From assembly GCA_022616595.1 (NCBI GenBank), contig JAKEEL010000257.1, positions 1 through 12,333 of the forward strand: DNA of 12,333 nucleotides. Direction: 5' to 3'. The notes below the pieces were generated by a model that was given only the letters and a program-made list of their open reading frames with translations, searched no databases and had not been told where the DNA came from. The DNA is from Methylococcaceae bacterium. GTDB lineage: Bacteria; Pseudomonadota; Gammaproteobacteria; Methylococcales; UBA1147. The position numbers and the translations under genes are program-made. Within the stretch, counting starts at the first letter, position 1. Every line of letters begins with the position of its first letter. Positions 7,887 through 12,333 of this stretch are shown here, one piece after another.

Positions 7887-8051
7887 GAATTCTCCTCGTG
7901 TATTGCGGGGTAAGTCCGGGAAAAACTGCGCCGTTCAGGACAGCAGGATCGACCTCGGCCCGCGGCCTGATCAGAAAGAGCTTGCGGACTGTTCTGACAA
8001 AGTAGAACCAATCAGAAAGTCAAACCGAAATCGTACGACAATGGGTCCTTC

Positions 8052-8136
8052 TGGTGCGAACGGAGAGACTCGAACTCTCACAGGTCACCCCACTGGAACC
8101 TAAATCCAGCGCGTCTACCAGTTCCGCCACGTTCGC
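8052..8136 (-). tRNA. tRNA-Leu (anticodon UAG)
   Basis: 85 nt including an encoded CCA (8052-8054). The acceptor stem GCGAACG pairs with CGTTCGC. The D-arm contains GGCGGAACTGGTAGACGC, the anticodon arm is CTGGATTTAGGTTCCAG with anticodon TAG, a long class II variable arm follows, and the T-arm is GAGAGTTCGAGTCTCTC. It lies upstream of tig, an arrangement common in gammaproteobacteria. No intrinsic terminator follows it. Confidence 0.98.
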
Positions 8137-8150
8137 CGAAATTGAAACGG

Positions 8151-8180
8151 ATTATACCCGAATTGAGTATACTTTGTGCA
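8151..8180 (-). promoter_or_regulatory. sigma-70 promoter for tRNA-Leu
   Basis: On the minus strand, a perfect -10 box TATAAT (8151-8156) is preceded by an 18-nt spacer and TGCACA (8175-8180), which matches TTGACA at four of six positions. The expected start is about 8 nt before the mature tRNA 5' end, as is usual for a tRNA gene. It may also feed tig, since no terminator separates them. Confidence 0.7.
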
Positions 8181-8230
8181 CGGTCGGGCCCGTCGGTCAG
8201 GGCCGAGGCAGGGATACTCGAACCGAAACG

Positions 8231-9196
8231 ATGGAATCTTCCGATCCCCCGGTAAACGGAAAACCATTCCCGGAATCCTTTATGTACTCCAAATACGCCC
8301 CGTGGCTATTGTTTTCGTCGGCTCTGGCGTACTTGCTGAGCGCGATCCTGATCGCGGCGCTCCTCGCTTATCCGATATACTTTTTGATCGATCTCAAAAT
8401 TGCCTTCCCGAGACTCGTGAACCGCATCGGCCTGGGTCTATTGATCATCGGCATCTTCCCGGTCCGCAAAAAAATCGGGCTTTCGCCAGGCGAGATGGGT
8501 TTTCCCGGCACTTGGTCAAGCCTTGTGCTACAGTTCTCCAGAGGCTTTCTGCTCGGGGCGGTGATTCTGGGTGTTGTTGTAATCGCATTGATCGCACTCG
8601 ATGTCCGATCCATATTGCAGAGTCCGATCAGCGGGCCCGATCGAGTCATCCGACACTTGGCGGGCGCGATGGGTACCGGCATGATCGTTTCCGTTCTCGA
8701 AGAATCCCTGTTCCGCGGGCTCCTTTTCGGCGCGCTGTTGAAGTACGGAACGATCCGCTCGGCGCTTGTGATCACCGCCTTTTTTTACGCGGGGCTTCAT
8801 TTTATCGGCGGACGCGGTGAAGTTCCGGCCGCAGATCTGCGCTGGACGACCGGGCTGGAATTGGTTCCGGCAGCCTTGTCACAAATTTTCAACCCGGCCC
8901 ATCTCGATTCCTTTCTCGCCTTATTTGTCGTCAGCTTGTTTTTGAGCGCGGTTCTGATCGAAACCCCTCGAGGAATCGGTTATTGCATCGGGCTGCATGC
9001 GGCGTGGGTCTTCGTCCTGAAGCTCACCAAACGCTACACCGAAGCGGTGCCCGACAACCCCTGGGGCTTTCTGGTCGGAAGTTATGACGGTGTGATCGGC
9101 TATCTGGTGATGATCTGGTTGCTCGTGATTACGCTCGTATACGGTCACCAGGTCCGGAAAAAACTTGCAATCCGTAAAGGCGCGGCGAAGCATTGA
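8231..9196 (+). CDS. CPBP (CAAX/Abi) family intramembrane protease homologue
   Basis: 321 residues from the ATG at 8231, with several hydrophobic segments (about 24-54, 64-77, 99-123, 145-170, 176-194, 225-243 and 286-304). It carries the family motifs: EESLFR with E157, E158 and R162; FYAGLH with H190; and GLHAAW with H256. These form the putative metal or glutamate intramembrane active site of CPBP proteases. Members include eukaryotic type II CAAX prenyl endopeptidase and bacterial proteins linked to bacteriocin immunity, but the substrate here cannot be inferred. The start is uncertain: neither ATG 8231 nor ATG 8282 (304 residues) has a good Shine-Dalgarno. The open frame continues back through tRNA-Leu, but that part cannot be coding. 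It is divergent from tRNA-Leu and its stop is 2 nt from the next start. Confidence 0.8.
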   Translation: MESSDPPVNGKPFPESFMYSKYAPWLLFSSALAYLLSAILIAALLAYPIYFLIDLKIAFPRLVNRIGLGLLIIGIFPVRKKIGLSPGEMGFPGTWSSLVLQFSRGFLLGAVILGVVVIALIALDVRSILQSPISGPDRVIRHLAGAMGTGMIVSVLEESLFRGLLFGALLKYGTIRSALVITAFFYAGLHFIGGRGEVPAADLRWTTGLELVPAALSQIFNPAHLDSFLALFVVSLFLSAVLIETPRGIGYCIGLHAAWVFVLKLTKRYTEAVPDNPWGFLVGSYDGVIGYLVMIWLLVITLVYGHQVRKKLAIRKGAAKH

Positions 9197-9198
9197 GC

Positions 9199-9849
9199 AT
9201 GAAAGAGCAGGAAGGGGTCATCAAATTCGATCTGGTTTTCGAACAAAAGCCCTTTCCTGAAACCCTGGATCTTCGAACCCTGATCGCATGGAGGACGCTG
9301 CTTTACAAACTCGGACTGATCGGGCAGGACCCGCGGCGCTATGGCGGACTCGGCTTCGGTAATATCAGTCAAAGAATCGAGGAAGCGCCCGACGCCGGGG
9401 ATGGAATGAGCCGGTTTATCATCAGCGGAACTCAAACCGGATCGGCGGAACGCCTCGACGACGACCAGTTTTGCATCGTAACAGCGGCCTCGATACGGGA
9501 AAACCGCATTGTTGCAGAAGGGCCCGTCAAACCTTCCTCCGAGGCGCTGACCCATGCCGCGGTCTATCACGGCCGCCCGGAGGTTCGTGTCGTCATGCAT
9601 GTTCACAGCCCGGAACTGTGGCGGGCCACTCACAGGTTGGGAATCCCATCGATCGGGAGGACGGTTGCTTACGGTACGCCGGAAATGGCCGATCGAGTCC
9701 ACGATCTGATTTCGTCGCCGGGCAAGCCAAGCGCGGGAATATTTTCCATGCTGGGCCATGAAGACGGGATCGTGTCCTATGCAAATGCCGCGGAGAGCGC
9801 GGGAAATTTACTGATCGACGCTTTGGCGCGCGCCCTGACCTTCGGGTGA
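9199..9849 (+). CDS. class II aldolase/adducin-family protein
   Basis: 216 residues covering a complete class II aldolase/adducin domain, as found in fuculose-phosphate and ribulose-phosphate aldolases/epimerases and methylthioribulose-phosphate dehydratase. Visible signatures are GGLGFGNIS (49-57), FIISGTQTG (73-81), KPSSEALTH with E115, MHVHSPELW with zinc ligands H134 and H136, and LGHEDGIVSY with H187. The E/H/H/H metal-binding set is therefore intact, so it is probably an active metal-dependent enzyme, but its substrate is unknown. The ATG at 9199 lies 2 nt after the stop of the CPBP gene. A TTG at 9193 would overlap that stop and is the alternative start. There is little Shine-Dalgarno, which suggests translational coupling. 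No sugar-pathway genes are nearby to suggest a route. Confidence 0.85.
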   Translation: MKEQEGVIKFDLVFEQKPFPETLDLRTLIAWRTLLYKLGLIGQDPRRYGGLGFGNISQRIEEAPDAGDGMSRFIISGTQTGSAERLDDDQFCIVTAASIRENRIVAEGPVKPSSEALTHAAVYHGRPEVRVVMHVHSPELWRATHRLGIPSIGRTVAYGTPEMADRVHDLISSPGKPSAGIFSMLGHEDGIVSYANAAESAGNLLIDALARALTFG

Positions 9850-9892
9850 AGAGGCTGCCCGTGCCCCGGAAGGAGATACCCGCGACTGAAAT

Positions 9893-10267
9893 TTATCGGT
9901 CCGGGGCAGCAGAGGAAACTTCTTCGCCTTCACCCAGCACCGGAGAATTGTCCAGATCCATATGCCCCAAGGGCCGCACAAAGGTGTAACGGCCCGGCTC
10001 GATGAAAAGTTTGTCGCCGGCTTCCTCGACATTGCCTCCTAGAGCAGTCACGGGTAGCGTCAAAAACCAAAATACCCCGCCGCCGACCGTCAATCCGAAA
10101 GTCAGTGGCCTGACGACCAGAAAATCCAAGCCCATCGCGACAATACTGGGCCGTTTGTCGCCGGCAGGGATGTAGGTCGATGGCAAGGCTTGGGCGTTTG
10201 AAGAAGGTATGGCCACACCGATTCCGAAGAGGACGGCAAAAAGAACTGACTGATGTATCTTACGCAT
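9893..10267 (-). CDS. small exported/membrane protein of unknown function
   Basis: 124 residues from the ATG at 10267. The N-terminus MRKIHQSVLFAVLFGIGVAI is a signal peptide or membrane anchor with a possible cleavage after SSNAQA (22-27). A second glycine-rich hydrophobic stretch lies at about 50-77, between LVVRPL and ALGGN. Then come LGGNVEEAGDKLFIEPGRYT (76-95) and FVRPLGH (96-102). From memory, similar short proteins with ALGGN...YTF.RPLG patterns occur in proteobacteria, often under vague names; I know of no proven function. The start is chosen because AGGGA lies 5 nt upstream and the promoter at 10312-10339 falls inside the longer frame that would begin at 10339. It is convergent with the aldolase gene (43-base gap, no terminator seen). 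Confidence 0.75.
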   Translation of the reverse strand: MRKIHQSVLFAVLFGIGVAIPSSNAQALPSTYIPAGDKRPSIVAMGLDFLVVRPLTFGLTVGGGVFWFLTLPVTALGGNVEEAGDKLFIEPGRYTFVRPLGHMDLDNSPVLGEGEEVSSAAPDR

Positions 10268-10311
10268 AAATTCCCTGGGGATCCCGGTGATTTCAAATAC
10301 AGTGCAGAGAG

Positions 10312-10339
10312 AGTATAGAACGCCAGGCAATCCGTGCAA
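10312..10339 (-). promoter_or_regulatory. sigma-70 promoter for the small exported protein
   Basis: On the minus strand, TTGCAC (10334-10339), a 16-nt spacer, and TATACT (10312-10317). The predicted leader is about 35-40 nt and ends in the AGGGA Shine-Dalgarno. It starts 17 bases after the putA stop, so the small gene can be expressed independently of putA. Confidence 0.6.
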
Positions 10340-10356
10340 AGAGAAAATGAGTCCCG

Positions 10357-12333
10357 CTAATCGGTACCGGAGGGCGGCGCGAAGCCGCGCCGCAAGGTAT
10401 TTTCCGTCAGGGTCTTCTGGTTCATGAACTGCGCAAGGTAGGATCGCCCGCCGGCTTTGCTGCCGACCCCGCTCATCCTGAAGCCTCCGAATGGCTGGCG
10501 AGCCACCAGGGCGCCCGTGATGCCGCGGTTGATGTAGAGGTTGCCGACCTGGAATTCACGTTTGACACGCTCGATATTGAAGGGGCTGCGGGAATAAAAT
10601 CCGCCGGTCAACGCATACGAGCAATCGTTCGCGAGATCGAGCGCCTGATCCAGATTGTCGGCCGGAAGAACCGACAGAACCGGACCGAAAATTTCTTCGC
10701 GGAATAATCCGGATTCCCGCGGTACATCGCTGAACAAAGCGGGTCCGACAAAAAATCCCGGAGCATCCGCAGGGACCTCCACCGCCACTTCCAGTTTGGC
10801 CGATTTTCGACCCTCGCGGATGGCTGCCCGGATTCGTTCCATTGCCGCATATTCGATCACCGGACCGAAATTGACCGCGGGATCCTCGGGATTGCCGATG
10901 TTCAGGCTGCGGCTCGCATCGGCCAGTCTGGCCAGCAAAGTCCGGTATTGCTTGCCGACGATGATCAGCCGGGAACACGCGCTGCACTTCTGCCCCTGGT
11001 AACCGAATGCGGAACGAACGATTCCATGGACCGTTTCATCGAGTTCCGCGTCGCTGTCCACGATGATCGCGTTCTTGCCCCCCATCTCGGCGATCACACG
11101 CTTGACATGGGTTTGGCCGGATCTTCTGCGGGCTGCCGATTCGATCAGCTTGGTGCCGACTGCTTCGGAGCCCGTAAAGACCACAAAGTGCGTATCGCGA
11201 TGCTCGACCAGATATTGACCCAGACTCGACCCCGGCCCCGGCAGAAACTGCACGACACCGTCAGGAAGTCCCGCTTCGCTCAGCAAATTCACAAACTGTG
11301 CCGCGATGACCGGGGTTTGCGAGGAGGGTTTCAGAATCACCGTGTTGCCGCTAACGAGCGCCGCGGACAGCATTCCGGTGAGGATCGCAAGAGGAAAATT
11401 CCAGGGCGGGATCACGACGCCCACCCCGAGCGGAGAATAGCGGTACAGGTTATGTTCTCCGGGTATGTCAAGTCCATCCGGTGAATCCAACCGCAGCGCT
11501 TCGCGCGCATAAAATTCCAGGAAATCGATCGCTTCGTTGATATTCGCATCGGCCTCCGTCCAGGTTTTCCCGGCCTCGAGTATTTCCAGGGCCGCCCATC
11601 GGTCGCGGCGGTCGCGCAGCAGTCCGGCGGTCCTGATCAAAATCGCCGCGCGTTCGGACGCCGACAGAATCGACCAGCTTCGAAAGGCCTCACGGGCGCC
11701 CGCGACGGCAAGTTCCGCATGTTTGACATCGGCAAGCCCGGCCCGGCCGATGACCTGCTCGCGATTCGCCGGATTGAGCGATTCGATGAAATCTTCGGTT
11801 TCGAGCGCATCGCCATTGATCCTCAATGGATAGTATGCGCCGAGGTCCTGTTTCAACTGCTCGATCGCGGTGCGCATGGCCTGATGTTCCCGTTGATCGG
11901 TGAAGCGGTGCAGCGGTTGGTTCTCGAAGGGAGGCAACTTCGGGTTCTCACAAACCAAGCCCGGATTCGCTCCCCGTCCCTGCGAGGAATCCCGGATCGA
12001 TTCGGATGGAAGCGGCGGCGCCGAAGCCAGTGTCGCTTTTAGGGCATCGGCATCCGCGGTAACCAGGAGAGACTGGCCGGAAGAATTCTCCAACAAACGC
12101 CGGACCAGGTAGGCCATACCTGGAACCGGCTCGCCGAAGGGAACATACACCCGGAGGCAGTAGCCCAGTGCCGGAATCGCTTGGTGCAGGCCGGAAGCCA
12201 TGCCGTACAACATTTGAAATTCGAACTGATCGGCGCCCAGCCCCTTTTCTTCGGCCAGCGCGATTGCAGCCGCGATACTGCGGATATTGTGTGTCGCGAC
12301 CGCGGTTCTAACCGTAGGATGGTGGGTCAGCAA
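10357..12333 (-). CDS. putA: PutA-type fused proline dehydrogenase / L-glutamate gamma-semialdehyde dehydrogenase, C-terminal part (runs off right edge)
   Basis: 658 codons are visible; the frame is open at base 12333, so the N-terminus is missing. Residues about 1-90 are the end of the FAD-dependent proline dehydrogenase barrel (FEFQMLYGMA, RVYVPFG, YLVRRLLENS, whose paired arginines bind the proline carboxylate). After a linker, the NAD-dependent P5C dehydrogenase spans about 135-650. It has PPWNFPLAI with N312, K335 in KPSS, GSEAVG (388-393), general base E416 in AEMGGK, nucleophile C450 in GQKCSACSR, and E548 in EEIFGPV. Together the domains oxidise proline to glutamate. The chain ends directly after the dehydrogenase (TLTENTLRRGFAP), with no added C-terminal domain. 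This suggests a short PutA of about 1000 residues, like Geobacter PutA, rather than the E. coli trifunctional type; the missing N-terminus leaves that open. Confidence 0.93.
   Translation of the reverse strand: MLTHHPTVRTAVATHNIRSIAAAIALAEEKGLGADQFEFQMLYGMASGLHQAIPALGYCLRVYVPFGEPVPGMAYLVRRLLENSSGQSLLVTADADALKATLASAPPLPSESIRDSSQGRGANPGLVCENPKLPPFENQPLHRFTDQREHQAMRTAIEQLKQDLGAYYPLRINGDALETEDFIESLNPANREQVIGRAGLADVKHAELAVAGAREAFRSWSILSASERAAILIRTAGLLRDRRDRWAALEILEAGKTWTEADANINEAIDFLEFYAREALRLDSPDGLDIPGEHNLYRYSPLGVGVVIPPWNFPLAILTGMLSAALVSGNTVILKPSSQTPVIAAQFVNLLSEAGLPDGVVQFLPGPGSSLGQYLVEHRDTHFVVFTGSEAVGTKLIESAARRRSGQTHVKRVIAEMGGKNAIIVDSDAELDETVHGIVRSAFGYQGQKCSACSRLIIVGKQYRTLLARLADASRSLNIGNPEDPAVNFGPVIEYAAMERIRAAIREGRKSAKLEVAVEVPADAPGFFVGPALFSDVPRESGLFREEIFGPVLSVLPADNLDQALDLANDCSYALTGGFYSRSPFNIERVKREFQVGNLYINRGITGALVARQPFGGFRMSGVGSKAGGRSYLAQFMNQKTLTENTLRRGFAPPSGTD

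Noticed and set aside
7970..8019. Direct repeat ATCAGAAAG (7970-7978 and 8011-8019) between tig and tRNA-Leu
   Set aside because: Only 9 bases, with no flanking promoter or known operator pattern; chance cannot be excluded.
4264..8051. 12-base word AATGGGTCCTTC at 4264-4275 and 8040-8051
   Set aside because: Several shared 12-mers are expected by chance in 12 kb. The second copy lacks a sigma-32 -35 box at the right distance.
8052..8136. tRNA-Leu as an integration site for the variable right-hand genes
   Set aside because: Elements usually insert at the tRNA 3' end. Here the 3' end faces tig, while the variable genes lie on the 5' side. No integrase and no duplicated tRNA end were seen.
8054..8230. 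N-terminal extension of the CPBP reading frame to 8054
   Set aside because: The extension runs through the tRNA-Leu gene and its promoter, so it is open by chance.
10268..10339. Longer start (10339) for the small exported protein
   Set aside because: It would place the start codon within the -35 box of the likely promoter, and bury the signal peptide 24 residues inside; the start at 10267 has a good Shine-Dalgarno.

Overview
The window is a chromosomal segment that most likely comes from a gammaproteobacterium. The gene order tig-clpP-clpX-lon-hupB-ppiD, all on the minus strand, is the classic gammaproteobacterial protein quality-control cluster, and each encoded protein has close to its Escherichia coli length and motif positions. 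The DNA is moderately GC-rich by eye. The genus cannot be named from this sequence alone.

Layout in transcription order of the main block (minus strand, right to left): tRNA-Leu(UAG) with a perfect -10 box at 8151-8156, then tig (trigger factor), clpP, clpX, lon, hupB (HU), tRNA-Val(UAC), tRNA-Asp(GUC), an intrinsic terminator at 1004-1036, and the N-terminal 322 codons of ppiD, which runs off the left edge. The block follows the life of a protein. Trigger factor holds chains leaving the ribosome, ClpXP and Lon degrade damaged or regulatory proteins in the cytoplasm, and PpiD works at the outer face of the inner membrane. A sigma-32-like promoter sits just ahead of lon. hupB has its own near-consensus sigma-70 promoter and appears to share one transcript with the two tRNAs.

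The right third is lineage-variable. On the plus strand, divergent from tRNA-Leu, lie a CPBP-family (CAAX/Abi) membrane protease homologue and, 2 nt downstream, a class II aldolase/adducin-family protein. Converging on them is a minus-strand gene for a small exported or membrane protein of unknown function with its own promoter. The right edge holds the last 658 codons of a PutA-type fused proline dehydrogenase / P5C dehydrogenase (proline to glutamate), which runs off the window.

No gene-free stretch exceeds 300 bases; the longest is the 287-base lon-hupB gap. I see no insertion sequence, CRISPR array, phage gene or other mobile element, and no convincing new multi-gene system. The least explained parts are the small exported protein and the protease/aldolase pair.
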